A stretch of 64,000 bases of DNA from Bugula neritina (GCA_964035545.1 OZ037768.1:13268175-13332174), one strand, 5' to 3'. Shown: positions 36,914 through 52,400, counted from the first letter of the stretch. Numbers and translations: made by a program. Notes: a model not told the origin generated them from the letters alone.

Positions 36914-39900
36914 ATGAGGAATTTGGTATTGGTGGATGCTATTCTTAGCAAACTTGATGTATCTCTAACTAGTGAAACATCAGTGTGTTTTACAGTAGAT
37001 AGTGATAATGGCCATGCTTATATTAGTTTACACGAGAAAGTTGTTTTATGTGACATACAGTCTGGAAAGGTAAAGCTAAAATTTGAGTGTACCATTCATT
37101 TTTTGCTGTTGGAATGAATAAGCCCATGCATGCCAAAACTGTTGCTTTTTGCAATTTTTATTGTGATCTTATCTATGTACTCATAATTTTTTGATTGAAA
37201 ACTGGTATTTTATTTGATGTAGGCTCAATGTATATAAAACCAGTTTTTTATTTAGTTTGTACAATTTAAGTTTCGCAAGGTTTTGCAATGCCTAACTTCT
37301 ACAGTTCCAGTTTTGCTTTTCCTCTTAAAAATGCTAAGCACAAGTCATTTTAAAATAAGGGGAAAAATAATTCTCTTATCCGAATGTTTCCAATTTAAAT
37401 TTTTCAAGTAAGCTAATAAAGGTGACTCCAACATTTAAAATAAAATTTAAAAGCCTAATAGCCTGTTCATATATTCATGAAACGGTAAGCTGTAATGCTG
37501 TCCTTGCCATGTTCTATTTTTTCATTTGTAAACTCTGTTATGTGCATGGTGTGCACGGACAAAGTTGCATTAGATTTTGGTTCTAGTATATGCGTTGTGT
37601 TTCTCGTAGCATTTTCACCTTGGCAATTTCACAATAAAAATTGTGCAATTACAGCAATGCTCTTGTAATACAGCAGGAGAAGACAACTATTATTTGTTAA
37701 TGATTTTGCCTATATTATTGTCATTATTTGCCTATGTATTATTATTGCTTGCATATCTGTATTGCATTTTCTTCCTTGGTCTACGCATGCTCTAATTAGC
37801 CTAATAGAACTGTAGTGCAGCTCTTAACTATTTGGTAAAGGTCTGCATGCTGATGCAATGCCTTGGAGTGAGAAAGTTTCCCACTAGATTACAATTATTA
37901 ACATCCAACTCTGTACAACTTTTAACTGTAACTGACTTTCTACTTTTATAAACACTTCCCTTGAAGTGGCACTGGCTAATTTTTAACATGTTTCTACTAC
38001 AGATTCTTAAAACTCTTGATTTACGGTCAGAGGGACTTTTGAAAGAAGGTGATGCTGTAGTAGCTCTTCATTACAGACTGGATGACATGTCACTGTGTAT
38101 TGCTCTCTCTCACGGTGACATCATATCGTGGAATACTGGAGGACCTGTAATGGAGGTGAATCATTATTGTTGGTTGCCTTTGCTTACAGGGAATGAATAT
38201 TTTATGAAATTTAAATTTAGCCGTAGATTTTGTAATAAGCAACAAAAAAGACACAAAATGTTGGTTTTAAAATAATTATTTGTAATTTTGAAAGTTTTAT
38301 ATGATAACTTTATGCGGTATTCTAAATTTGTTTAAAGTTTATTTGTAACTTTTAAACAATGTTTACTGTGCGGCTGTGACTAGCATGTAGAAGCATGAGT
38401 TGGAAAGGTAACCGAGTTGAAGAGAAATCATAAGACCTCTTCACCGCTAAGTTGTGATGCCATACTGAGCAATCTGGTGTTTCAGGTGGAGGTAGTTGGT
38501 AGCATTGCCGAAGGTATAGCTGCAATGAGCTGGAGTCCAGACGGGGAGTTAGTTGTGCTGTTTACTGCACGCGCCTGTAATGAACCAGCCAGCATCTACC
38601 TTCTTGTGTGCCATGGATCTGAGCTGGAACCACTAACAGATTTCACCTTCTGCACTGATGCCTTTGGAGAAGGTAGTGATACAGTTGAAATGTGTTTTGT
38701 CTTTATATTTTCTGTAATGTCTACATATTTCAAGCTGCTGGGCCTCGCTCATATACAGTGCTGTGAAAAAGTTTAAGGACGCCTACCTCTTTTCCATAAT
38801 AGCAATGTTCCAAGCTAATTTTAAGACATAACTAAAGCATTTCCATAGACATGGTGCCTATCAAAATGATTCCTAAGATCTCCTTATCGCATTCATATAA
38901 ATATTAAGTGTCTCTTTTTACATCCTCCAAAAATTTGGGTGAAACAATGAGATACTATCCGTATTTGGGAATTATTCGATGCTCTCACAATTTGTGTGTA
39001 CTGTATGACATCAGAATATTTTACTTAAAATATAGAAAAATATTATATGTGATTTGTTATACACCTTATAGCAGCATTGCAACACACAGTGCACTCAATT
39101 TTAGTACCAATATTTTGTTGGCCAGCCTTTATTCTAAATCACAAGTAGGCAGTGACCAGGCATCGACTCGTACAGCGTCTTCAACTTGTCTTCAAACACA
39201 ACATGATGCCATGCATGATTTACAGGCTCTATGAGTGTCACCTTAGTTGTTGGCTTTTCTGAAAAGACTATTTTAGCCATTCTTGACCATAATTTGTTTA
39301 TAGGGTTCAAGTCAGGGCTTCGTGCCGGCCAGTTGAGCGTTGAGACCCTCTGCTTTTTCATCCACTCTTCAATAGTCTTCACCCGATGGCGTGGTGCATT
39401 GTCATCTTGAAATATGTAAATTTTATTTTAAAAAAAAGCTTTTCTTAATTGGAAGAAGTTTAGCATTGAGATTATCTATATATTTTTGGATATTAACATC
39501 ATTCCAGAGCAAATACTGAGTCAACCTGCACTTTTTGATGTTATACAACCCCAGAATGAAACACTGATTATAGGGTGCTTAATTGTTGTAAGTATACATT
39601 GACGGCTATATTTCTCATACTAGTATCTTTTAACACAACAGTTTCCAGCATGATTGTTCACATTAAATATGGATTCATCTGAAAAAATTACTTTTTTTCT
39701 AATCATTCACTGTCTAATTACCATGCTCCCTGGTCCACCGTAATCGGCTTTTTTGCTGCTTCTCGGTTGGTTGAGGCTTCCTCTTGCTTTGCGGCCATGT
39801 AAACCATGGCTCAGCAATCTTGCCTTATCAGGGATGTTGAAGCTGGTGTTCCTGTTGATTCTGACTATTCCTTGCCTACTCAAGACTTGTTTTATGGCAA

Positions 39901-42900
39901 TCTTTCTTGTTGATCCCAGTGAGAACCTTGTCATCTCTGGGTGTGCTTGTTTTTGGTCGGCCATCTGCTATACTACCAGTGTCCATAAACTTCTTGATAA
40001 TTTGATGTACAGTTGTCATTACTTTGCCAACCTTTTCAGATATTTCCCTAATTGAATAACCTTCTTTGTGCAAGAAAATTATTACAAACTTTGCTTCTGA
40101 AGGAAGATTCACAGCTCTCATTTAGTCTATGTGCGGCACCCAAGTGGACACCATGTAAAAGCTCACAACTAAATGACATATTTCAAATTATAAAAGGAAG
40201 TCATACTTTTTGATAACATGATGCCATGCACAAAGTCAAATTTCACTGTTTAGCCTTTTGTGGTTATAAAAGTCGATAAACTTTGGTTACATAAAAATAC
40301 AGGAGTTGCACTTCCCTAGCTGCTTGTGCAGTTGGCCCAAAAATGGGTGGAAAACATCACAACAGTAAGAAGTTATAAGGTGGAAATTGTAGAGCACATT
40401 CTGAAGGTCATTTTGATATATAGAACTTGCAGGAAAATATTAAGAACTTACAAGAAATGCCTATTAAACAAGATACATAGAAATTTCTGCAAGCGTTCTT
40501 AAACTTTTTCACAGCACTGTAGTTTACTTAATTAAATGATTTGAACTGTTGTTTTTTTTACACAGCTGAGTTTGTTACTGTCGGTTGGGGTAAAAAAGAA
40601 ACACAGTTTCACGGCTCAGAAGGAAAAGATGCTGCCACCAAAAAGGAAGTTATTCAACATGGTGTTCGGACCACAGATGATGGTAAACCGAGGATTAGGT
40701 CTGTTTGTTTGTTTGTGATTTTCATTGTGTTTTGATCAACAAATTAAAAACCCATAGACTTTTATATTTCATAATAATTTTCAAAATTCATTTCATTCCT
40801 TTTTTTGTTAGTTTGAAAAGATGTAGCTCATTTAAACACACCATTTGACTGGTGGAAAAAACAGCCGTAGATAAATGTTTGATGCAAAGCTATAGGCTGT
40901 TAATTGAGAATATTGAATGCACTGTTGCCTCGTCACACCTTTACATGTTCCCTACCGCACAGTTTAAATTTTCACATCTCAGCTTTTATGGTTTGCGTGC
41001 TTTTAGACAACTGCAATACAGATTTCTTGTACGCTACTGAAATAGTTACTTAAAATGCAGTTGATGTCACTGCGGTATACTAAACAGTCAAGTAAGTTTC
41101 TTGCAACAGACACCAACTTCAAGTTTTAATTATTTCATGTAGATGGATTGGAGATGGACGGTTCTTTGCTGTTTCTGCTGTTGACGATGCAGTTGGTGCT
41201 CGTAAGATTCGTGTTTGGACACGCGAGGGAGCTCTGCATTCCACCTCTGAATCACTCTCTGGTCTGGAACAGTGTCTGGATTGGAGGTAGTCTGGATCTT
41301 TCTGCACTGCTTTAGTCTGTAATTTTAAAACGATATGTTTGAAGCTTTTACTATCGGCTACAAGGTCAATTTTGAAATGTGCAGACAAAGAGGAAACAAT
41401 TCCAATTTCTGCTAATTATCGCACTACATTGAAACCCATTAATCTTTACTTTATCCTATTTATGTTACATTAGTATAGCAAAGTATTATCATTGAAAATT
41501 AGCAATCATTATACTTAACCAGATGGTTTTGCTAAGTTAAATGTCACTTTTTTGTTTCCATTTATTGCTCCTGCCCTGTATGGTACTGTAATAGCTTAAT
41601 AGTTTTTCACCATGCTGTGTACTTATCTTTTAGGCCCTCTGGAAACCTCATAACAAGCTCTATAATGCGTAAAAATAAGCACCAAATTGCATTCTTTGAG
41701 AGAAATGGACTGAGGCATGGAGAATTCACATTGCCAATTTCTATTGACACCGTAAAAGTATGAAATTTAGTTTTTCAATCAACATTTTCAACTAATTTCA
41801 GCAGCTTCTTGTAATTCCAGAAACATATCTTGTCAATCTAAATGTGGCAAGAGATCATTTGAAAATATAACTGCAGAAATTGTGTTGGTGACTTTGATAG
41901 GTAAGGGAGGTCCTGTGGAACACAGAGTCTAACATCCTCTGCCTTTGGCTTGAGGAACTGAACATGACTAAAACTCATGGTGAGGAGTGTTTCGGCCCTT
42001 TATATGCTTTAATAATTACGAATTACTTTATGTTTGCTCAACATACTAGTGAAGTGAAAGGTGTATATTCTTATTTAACTTGGGCTTTATACTTTTATTT
42101 TATAGTTTATTTTTAGCACTTGATTGCGATTGGCAGAAACATAATATGCTACAAAATTTAGTTTAGTTTTAGCATACGACTGCATAAGCGTCTGATACCA
42201 AATGTATCTGCTAAAACTAGTGCTTGTTAAAAACCGTAACTTTGCACTTACATCTGTAATTGTCTACTGATGAATACTCTCCAATACCTTACTATTGGTG
42301 TAAATGTAGCATAGATGACAACTTCCTATATACCAGCAATGGGTTATGGAGGCCACCCCAAGCTATGTTGGTGCATAGCTTAGGACCTCTGTGTTTCTGA
42401 AATCAAGTTGGTGTCTCTTACCCAACACCTCTGCCCTTTTACTTCCTCACCTTTGTCCGCCATTTCCTGATCGGGTGGCCGGCTTTTGCCTAACCCCCAG
42501 GTGAACCAAACTTTTCCATCTCACTTGTTCACTTGTGTCACTTTGCTCTAGATCTAGCCAGTGGAGGTCAGCTTTGATTGTGTTGCTCCACCGTTGCTTC
42601 GGCCGACCACGCCCTCTGCTTCCCTCTACCCTCATTTCATATACTCTCCTGATATCCTCATCTCTCTCGCGTCGACAAACATGGCCTCACCATTCCAGCC
42701 TCTTTTGTCGCAAGACATTTCTGATTGATATAATATTTGCTTCTGTTGTTATCTCCTCATTTCTTTTGTGATCTTCTAAACTAATCCCTAGGCCGTACCT
42801 TAACGTGCGCATCTCACAGGAGCTAACTTGTGCATGTTAAAGTAAGTTTAGAAGATCACAAAAGAAATGAGGAGATAACAACAGAAGCTCTGCCCTTTAA

Positions 42901-43402
42901 CTATATTTTTTATATTTTACTTTTGAGATTGAAACTACTCATAGCTTACGTTCACTCCAAAATTTGATTTTTTTTTTATGTATTGGTCAATGCACATATC
43001 CCTGTTTACTATTGCGCCGTGTTATATTGGTCTCCTGACCTGTTTCACTGATACTGCATTGTGTAGTTTTTGAAAATATTATTTTTATCATTAGAGCAAA
43101 GCGGGTCTGTCGAATTATTCTGTTGAATTTTTGAATAATTTAATTAAAGTTTAATGTCACATAGTCATGTTTGGTTTTAGTTCAGTTATGGACAACGAAA
43201 AACTATCACTGGTATCTGAAGCAAGCCTTAGAATTCCACACTGAGGACACTAAACCCCAGCACATTTCTTGGGACCAGCTAGATGCCACCATCCTGTATC
43301 TTTTTACTTCTAGTGGAACATTAACTAAGTTCACTTTTGACTGGATTACACATGCCAACACCTATTCTGGCTGTGACCATGAAGTAGCGGTTGTTGATGG
43401 CA
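36914..43402 (+). CDS. ELP1: ELP1 exons 1-8: first WD40 propeller
   Basis: Exons are 36914-37069, 38003-38155, 38486-38672, 40566-40698, 41143-41286, 41634-41757, 41901-41979 and 43181-43402. They encode the start of the first beta-propeller. [77 protein letters not shown] and [17 protein letters not shown] match human ELP1 in order. The insert after FHGSEG differs in sequence from the human loop. Exon 3 and exon 4 are now 1.9 kb apart because a transposon fills the intron; the junction GE-AEFVTVG still reads through in frame. Confidence 0.95.
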
Positions 43403-46400
43403 GTAAGCAAGAACTTACATTAAATTAATCAATTCTTAGAAGTAGCTCTAGCCTTTAGCGGTTTCATGGAATATACACACATTAGATTTACATAACACAT
43501 GTTGAGAGAGCTGGACTATTGCCATTATAAATGCATGGCTAATTACATAAGATGTTCAAATATTTCAAATGTTAGTTTTCAAAGATCCAGCATAGACTTG
43601 TTATTTCTGTCAACAGATGAGATTGTCTTCATTGCTTGGTGGTGACACTCAAACCAACGTCATATTTCTAGTAGGAGAAAAGGAAATATGCATTTCATCA
43701 ATTTTCTTGAAGCTCGACACGTGTCATTTTTGCTGTAGAGAAACTGCTGATGACACCTTTCCGAGTGATGACGGTGCCTCCTCCAATGTGTGCATACTCT
43801 CTGGAATTCACATCTCCCGTCTCCTCTCTTAGCTTCTGTCGATCCGAGAATAAGATGGCGGTATTGTTAAATAATGGCGATGTTGCAACATACATATTCG
43901 ACAATAAGTTTGGTACAAACTTCGTAATTTATTATCATGTTATGTTTTTTGCTAATTCATTAACTTTTCGTCATTGATATGGAACATTGCCAGAATTGAG
44001 CATAGAATCCTGGTGAATATCGGCTGCATGTGAATTCTTGGGTTGAACTCATATTTTCTTGTTTCCTTGTCTAGTGCATCAATTAATTCTGTTTGTTTTT
44101 AACAATTTATTGCTGTATATTATGAAGCATGAAAAATTTAATGTTTCACTAGCATTGCCCAACTCTGTATATACGCCTATCTGTGTATGAGTAATTAGCA
44201 AGCATGTTGTAAACTGTTGCTTCAAGCTGAAACTGCTTTAATTTTGTTGTATCAGATTGTCGTCTGAGTCACGCTGTGCTGCAGGTTTCGTAAAAGCACC
44301 ATTGATGTCTTCAGCAGATCTTTGAATTTCATCAATTTTAGTTTTAATTATTTGATGTACAGCTTTCTCAGGCTAGAGTTTGTGCGTCACCTGTTTACCT
44401 GTTGTGGCGCTAATGTTGTGTGTGGACTTTGTGTTTATTGCAAGTAGCCTCTGACGCAACTGTGACTTATAGTTGCATGTATATCACAAGTTGTCTTCTC
44501 ATACTTTTTAGAAAAACAACTTCTATAAGATTATGTTGCTCAATGTAGTACTTCATTGTTAGATTTGCAAAGTGATGAACTTCAAAAAGGTGTGACTGTA
44601 CAAGCTGCAGGTGGCACAGGCTTTAAAATAAACTCTTCTCTGCCCAAGTTGTCTGCAACCTTCAAGTTGTAAGTATTGTAGATTAGAGCTGGTTTTAGTA
44701 TTTACTAATATACATCATTGATTTTCAAATTGGTATAACAATTTTACTTTTGCTGGCATAGATATTTTTTGAACTTTTCAAGTTATTGAAAGAAATTTCA
44801 ATATCACTTTCACCAAGTTCTGCTAAATGTTTAAGAAACACTCCTTATCCCCTAGAACTAGCATAATTCAATGAGTACTAAAAGTTGAAAAGTGTTGACC
44901 CATTTTTAATGAGTTATAATTGTTACTAATTTGATAAGTGGAACAGCTTCCTGGTAGTTGAAACTAGAATTTACATTCACACTAATGACTACAGTAATGG
45001 TAGTTGCAGAATCTTTACACCCATCTATTGCAATATGGCAGTGATAGTAGCATATGTGATATAATCTACTCAAAGTATTTTACAATTCTTTGCACCAGCT
45101 ATTTTATCATAAAATTCAGTAACTAGATATATGTGATGTAGGGTTGTTGAAACCTGAACATTTACAATATCTGGCAAGTTTGGAATTTGAACACAAGTTA
45201 TTCGACACACATTTATCATAGTTTGTTAAAATATCAATGTTTCGTAATTAAGATAAAAGCATTTCAAAAAAGCCCTTTCAAGTTTTAAAAAGTGTATGAA
45301 GTAGGGGCCATTTGTGGCAGACATAAGAGTTACTGGATAAATATTAATACTTGGCAATACTACTTGAAATTGAGTGGTTGTTTAAACAGTGTCTACTGTA
45401 GCTATAATAATATCCGTGTCTATGACAACATATACCGACTGCAACCCTATATAGTGGGACTAGGAGCTCTCATATTTGATTAGTGTAGCGAGACCAATAT
45501 TTTGTGATATATGATGTTTATTTTATCTTGTTGATTGATGGCTCTATTTAAAGCTGCTATTGATCCTGCTGTCAAAAATAGGAAATTTTTTAGACTAATT
45601 TATTTTAATTTTATACACTGACTGATTCAACCATCAGACATCAGCTAACCTAACGTAAAGGTTGTTGCACTGAGACTAAACTCTTTGATACTTGCCACTT
45701 TTTGGTGATGCAATTGTCTGCCAAAATTAATTGAAGCCAGGCCCAATATTTGTTATAATAAAATCTATTTACTCTTTTATAACTCAGACCCGTCTGGTAT
45801 TGATGCCAAGGGGTGAAGGTGAAATTAATGTCAGTTTTAATTTACTGTTCATAGCCAGCGGAAAGCCGGAATTTTCCTAGAATCTTGCAGGCTCATAGTG
45901 AGTCAGGCAGTTATTATATGTCATAACTGTGTTGTTATAATGTTGCAAGGATCTAAGTCTGGCTTTTAGCTAGGGAAGCAGTTTCACTTGTGTTGACATG
46001 TATTTAGGAAAATTTTGGGTTCGTCAGTCAAGAGTTTGTGTGTTTACTTGTTAAAGAGTTACTAACAGGAAAATTGTAAAACAAATGAGAACTTCATCAA
46101 CAAAACAATGATCTAGCATGAAAGTTTGACAGTTATTGAAGGTATGATGAATGCAATGGCTTAAAACACATTTATATTCTAGACCAGAAGAATTGAGCAG
46201 CTGTGCTTACTCAGTACGCCATTTAAACTGGCTTTCTCAGACGCTGCTCTGTCTAGTCAGAAGTGATGACTCAGGCAGAAGTTCTCTCTGTGTTTTATCT
46301 GTAGATGAACAGAACTCAACACTTCGCCTGGAGTAAGTCTTTAGATTACTTTTAAACTTGTCATCTCAGTGGAGGGGAGAACATGTCTCTGTCAAATGGT

Positions 46401-49400
46401 TTGCTGGGAAATTCGGCTTCTCCCAATTAAGGTTTTCCTCTGCTCCTGTGTCTATTCACTCCCGACAAAATGAAATCACCTTAGTTGATGTCAATATAAC
46501 TCTATACGACTCTAAGTCATGGATGGTACTGGGTGAAGCAATAGTTTTTATTAGTTTATTCCTCATTATTATGAGATCTGCATACACACACAGTTTTAAC
46601 GGCCATGTTTGGTGACTTCATTCAAGGAAATATATTTGATTATGTAAAGTCTCTTTGCCGGGACTATGTGCTTGTCTTAATTATTTATAATTTAGCTGAA
46701 AAGTTATCTTGGCAATATCACAACAGTTTCACTGAAATCTCTGTAGCACCTGCTTCAAAAAAAGTTGGTGGAAGCAGGTTTTTTATGTTTTACTGTCTTG
46801 GTTAGCCAATCATAACAGTGTGTCTCTGTCTCTGTTTAATTTAGTGGCGCAAATCAATATAAAAAATTGGTCATGAAATTTGTTGTGTAATTAGTTTGGC
46901 CTGGTGCTTAGCGTCATGAGAGGTTAAGATTCACTTTTTGCCAAGTTTCCTCGGTAGTCGACAGTTTTCAGACTAAGTCACTCGCGCGAAGGATGTCCAC
47001 TGCGTCACTAACCAACTGTTGACATTTTGTATGATTTGCCAAAATCACAGCCGCAGCCCAAGACCAATTCTTTGTTATTCTAATGATGTGGATGAGATAA
47101 TGACTTGATTATTTGCATTACAATTTTTTTCTTTATAATTGATTACTAGTCAAGTTTTTGTGTGTCTTTTGTAATTGTTTTTTGCCATCATCTTGATCTA
47201 CTAGAATGTGGGTGTGATCAGCAGACCACAGATGGGTTGTTAGTTGAAATATTTTAACTTATGATCCTTTAAAAAAGCTTTTTTGGTTTCCTAGGTGTAT
47301 GGCCTGTCACATGGTCTGTATCACCTGTAACAAGGTACCTTTGCCTGCTGCACACCTACATGTTTCTTTATTTATAGGAATGAAAAAAATGTAGATTTAG
47401 TCACTGCTACCTGTACTTCAAAAGGAAGACTGGTGTTACAGTACAATGATGGCTCCGTGTGGGTTTACACAGGCAATGGTATTTATCTCTTTTCCTCTCA
47501 AGTAGCTCTTCTCCCACTGTCCAATAAGGATGAGTTGTGGTAGAAATTATACATTCAATTACGTAACTAATGGGATGTTTATTTTTTATGGTATAATCTA
47601 TTATATACGCTGGTTGTTAATTTGATTATGGGTACTTATGGATACTTAAGTGGTTGTGTACCTAGTAGACAGCCTGAAGATGCTTGTTTATAACATTCTG
47701 GTTGTGGGATTTGGAGACAAGAGGTGGTAACCAAGAAAAGGAGAATTAGATCAGAGTTCTGTTTAGCTGGTTTCCTACTAACTCTAAATCTAATGTAAAA
47801 CTCATCTTACTGGAGATTAAGGATTTAAATATTGCTATTGTTTTCATTTACACGTTAAATACTTTATAATATAATTGTATTGATGATCCTAACCTTGGTG
47901 GTTTCTTCTAACCAAGTTAGACAAAAGAATGAGCTTTTAAGTATTTTTCGGCAAAGCTTAAGGTTATGGTCTCTTAACTAATTCTCTTATCCAAGCCTTG
48001 GAGTTCTTTCATGGAAGTCTTAAGTTATGATTTCTTGTACTTTAATGTTCTGGTTTATATTTTAGCAACAAAATGAAATTCTCACTTTGATGCATTGGTA
48101 CACCTGCACAGTTGCTCATCAGTTTTCAGGCACCGGTTACCAGCTCTACTCCATAAATACTTCCAAAACTGTCAACTGTCTGTCAACTCTTAACTTTGTA
48201 TTTTTGGTATAAAAGTACATAATTGAAATTCACACATTTTTCATGAACAGTTTGCACACCTCCTCTGTCTGAATCAAATTAGACAACCGTGTAGGCAAAA
48301 CCAACACTATCATCCAACAATCACATAAAACAATTGCATATTTTAGAATATTCAGCGTATCAATTGGGGAATGGTTCTAATTTAGTCTTCCCAGTCGCTT
48401 GCCAGTCAATACAAGTCTGTACATTTGATGATCAGGTAACTATGTATTGTTTACTTGCAATCATATACTATATGCATAATATAATTGCGTTCTGGATTAT
48501 GATGTGTCATCATTTGACTGTTTAAGAGATGTGAAATATTCCTCAACCCACATAACAACAATCATTATATTCAACTTTAGTGTTGGTGACTTGAGGAAGC
48601 CCATAATTATTAAGAGTATAAACTCGCAACACGTTTTCCCCTTACGTAGGGATTTGCTGGTGTAACTGCCTCTGTTTATGAGATGTATATTCATATCACC
48701 TTGTCCCTTCCTGTTACTTCATCAATTATTTGTACTCTGACAATAATAAAATATTAATACGTGTGCTTGTCATACTCTTACTATATTAACGTCACTACTG
48801 TACATTCAACTTATTAAGCCTGTAGTAATGGAATGATAATATTCTACACGGCAGTCCCAAACAGACTCAGTGTTCACTCATGCAGGTGGTGAAATGATAA
48901 ATTATGTATTCGTACCAGTCTATTTGAACTAAAGACTCGGGCAAATCTTGTTTATTCATGCAGATTATCTTTTTTCCAACTGTTTTTGATGTTTTTTTTC
49001 TTATAATTGTTGAATCATAAACTGTTTACAAAAATACACCATTTACAGGGGAATGAACCTACTTTAATATGGCTATTACCTTAAACCATATCATTTTATT
49101 AATAGTTTGTTGAGTTATTTTCAATCGTTCTACTTTTTTAAGTTGATGACACAAGTTTCATTGATGCTTTCCTTCTGTTGACCAAGTATTAGACTGTACT
49201 AATTAATCAACTCTTAATAAAAGTTCATGAAAATATTTAAAATTAAAACTAGAGTCTAAGAAATTGTACTAACAGTATAAGTTTCAATTCTTTGCATGCA
49301 GGAAGCCGTTGTTGGCCTTTCTCAGAGATATCGTCTGTTTGTTAATGACAAAGAAATAGCCACAAACTGCACCTCCTTCTCTATTCACGATGATTTCCTT

Positions 49401-52400
49401 TTGCTCACAACTCACTCGCACACTATTAGGTGCATTAACAGGGCAACTCCCCTGAACAGTGAGTAGACAACTCCGGGAAATTTATAATAAAGTACTTATA
49501 CCTGTTACACCGTACAGTAGACTTACTTACCAGTAAACTAGAATTTGTGAAATTAAGCTTGGACTAACCAAATGTACAGCTTAACATAGTTTTAAGGATT
49601 GGTTTGCATTAAAAGTCATTCTTACAAACCTCAATTCCCTTAGAATTTGTTTGCTTGGTTTATTAGATGCTTTAAATTTGCATTTTTGTTGGCTGATGAG
49701 CCAGATTACTTCTTGAGCTCAAAGATTTGGCCATGTTTAAATTTTTAGCAAAAAATAGGTTTTACTCTACAATATATGCTTTGCCTACGTGTGGGATGTG
49801 TCAGTTAGCATTTTTCATGTATAAATTTAATTAATTATAATTTTTTGTTCAATGCATGTATTTAATCTTCATGGGCAGCCAAATTTAAACCGGCTAAATT
49901 AACAAACTTAGTGCATCTAAACAAAAAATGAAATTGGTATGTTTATTTCACCTTGTCTCATTAAGTTACCAATGCTACAGATCTAAACTGCCATATAAAT
50001 AATTTATTATATATTTAAAAGTTTTTGTCTACATATTTATGAGCTTTACCAGAAAGTAAAGACTAGAGTTATTTGCTTATGGTCATAAGCCAGCTTGGGA
50101 ATCATTAAGAGGAACCAATTATCATTTAACAAAATAATGTTGATTCAAGCTACTATTAAAAAGTTTAATTGAGCCGACATTGTTTTAAAAATACTTTATA
50201 TATCTGTTGTATAGTATATAAAGTAAGCAAAACAGAAGAGAATATTTTGGTTAAAAGTAGCTATGAAGAAGCAACGTATAGTTATTACAAGAAATGCTTG
50301 ATCACCATGTTTGTACCTGACCACTGATGGTATCGATTAGCTGACTCATTTGCACATAGTTGACCTTAACTTAGGTATTTGTAACTAAAGTCAATCGTAT
50401 GTCTTGGTAGTTACTGGAAATTTATACATTTAGATTAATACAAAAATATATTAAGTCATTGCTTATATAACTGCAATATTCAATGTTGATCAATACATTC
50501 CCTAATCCAACGATTTCGCTGTGTTTTGATAGTATTCTCTGGGAAAAATGACTCATTCTAAAATTTCTATTCCCAGGTGCGGCTTTTCAAGTTTTTTTTT
50601 CAAAAATATTTTACCATATTTTGATACGTTACAGCATTTTCTCTATTAATTTATAATTTCAGCTGTCAAGTTATGAAAGAATTCTCTTCAATTATATTCT
50701 TACATTAGTATTAGAATGAGTAAGGCTACTTGTAGAGCTATCCTCACTCAGTGATGGCAAGACCCATATATTCGACGAGACTGTGAGGAGAGTGGAAAGA
50801 GGCTCTCGTATTGTCACCTGCGTGTCTGATGGCACTAGTGTGATTCTGCAGATGCCAAGAGGCAATCTAGAGGGCATTCATCCCCGGGCCCTTGTCCTCT
50901 CTACTGTTAGAAAGATGTTAGACAGGTTAGCGTTCCAAGTGACGATTAGCACCTGCAGTGACAGATTGAATTTTGACAATTTTGATAGACATCTGTATGA
51001 CATCGCACTTTGTCGTACTTATTGACGATTGCATTTAACTCATTAAGTACTTCTTCAGTAATAAAAACAATTGTTTTTCTTTTTTTCCAACATTAAAGAA
51101 GCTGCTTAATTATGTTCAGTTTTTATCCGAATTACGTTTTTGGGGAAAAGTTACATAAGTCATTTGCTACTCAAAATTAACTTAGTCATTACGGTTTTGA
51201 AAAGATACAGACACAAGATGTAAGGTTTGAGAGTGTAAACTGTATGTGATAGTGTTGCAACTTGCACATCTCATTGTTCCAATTAGCTCACCTATGGATC
51301 TACTCCTTGGGAGATAGTAATTGAAGATGTTTTAGAACAATAATATCCAAAATACATTGAGTTTTTCCTCTTTTTTTTAACAAGCAGCTGTACAATCCCC
51401 ACAGTTGGTTGGTGCGGGCCATTGCCTCATAGGCGTGTCAAGGGTTCAAGTCCAAAGTTATGGCTCATCAGTCACCAGTTCAGCCATGTTGATATTTGCT
51501 TACAACTTTGTATACTTTATGTGCAATAAATAATGGAATATTTTCATTTTGCGTGACTACTGGTAAACAACAAACAAAAACAGCAAAAGCTTTGTTATAT
51601 CATGAGTTTCATTGATTGATTAAAACCTGATATACACCAGCAGTGGTACAATATTTACCAATTCATTGGTTATGATTTAGAGAATGTTTCTGACAGAAAG
51701 ATGTTGTTTCAAATGATAAGAATTTCAATTAAGTAGTTATCTGTGTCCAGGCACATGCTTCAAACGAGTTTAGGCCGCTGGACGACCTTCCCTTCACTTT
51801 GTGTTTTCATTTCAATGTGGTAAAGTGCCAATAGTATTTTGCCTGTTTGTCATGAAAAAAAATTGCGCATGCTGGCGAAGAGGAATAACAGTCTTTAATG
51901 ATATTTTTTAATTATACATTTTTGAACATTGCTCAAGTTTAATTTTTAAAGATTAATTTTGGAACAAAAATTTTTTTCAAAATAATCAATTCCTCCCACT
52001 ATGTATGTAGAAACTCTAGAAGGTGTAGGACCTGAAGGTTCAGCCCATTGCAATGGCTATTTCACTGGCTACTTAATTTATTGTTCAGATGTTACTGAAT
52101 CACATTTAATTGAAAGGATGCCAAGTGACATTTTTGTATTTTAATTGGTAAACAGAATGCTTTCAAGTTGTCCTTTCGAAAGGCCTTTAGCTCTGCGTTG
52201 AATATGCATAATTCAATTAAAAAATATTAAAAATCACCATTTTTTTCTAAATTAAAATGTCATTTTTTGTTATTTGATTTTCACAATTTGCCACCAGTTG
52301 TTAGCTTTATGTTGCATATTTTGGCAGTTATCACCCTTACAATTACCCAGTTGATAAAAACTTCAATCTTCTCATCCATCCAAATCTATATATCCTCGCG

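Noticed and set aside
43908-43909. Earlier donor for ELP1 exon 9
   Set aside because: Using GTTTGG here puts exon 10 out of frame; GTACAA at 43913 keeps GGTGFKI in frame.
45292-45483. Open frame of about 60 codons in ELP1 intron 10
   Set aside because: It lies wholly within an intron, matches no ELP1 segment, and adding it is not needed for frame continuity between exons 10 and 11.
51405-51465. A functional tRNA gene
   Set aside because: A-box-like and B-box words are present but no acceptor stem or full cloverleaf could be formed, so I list it only as SINE-like.
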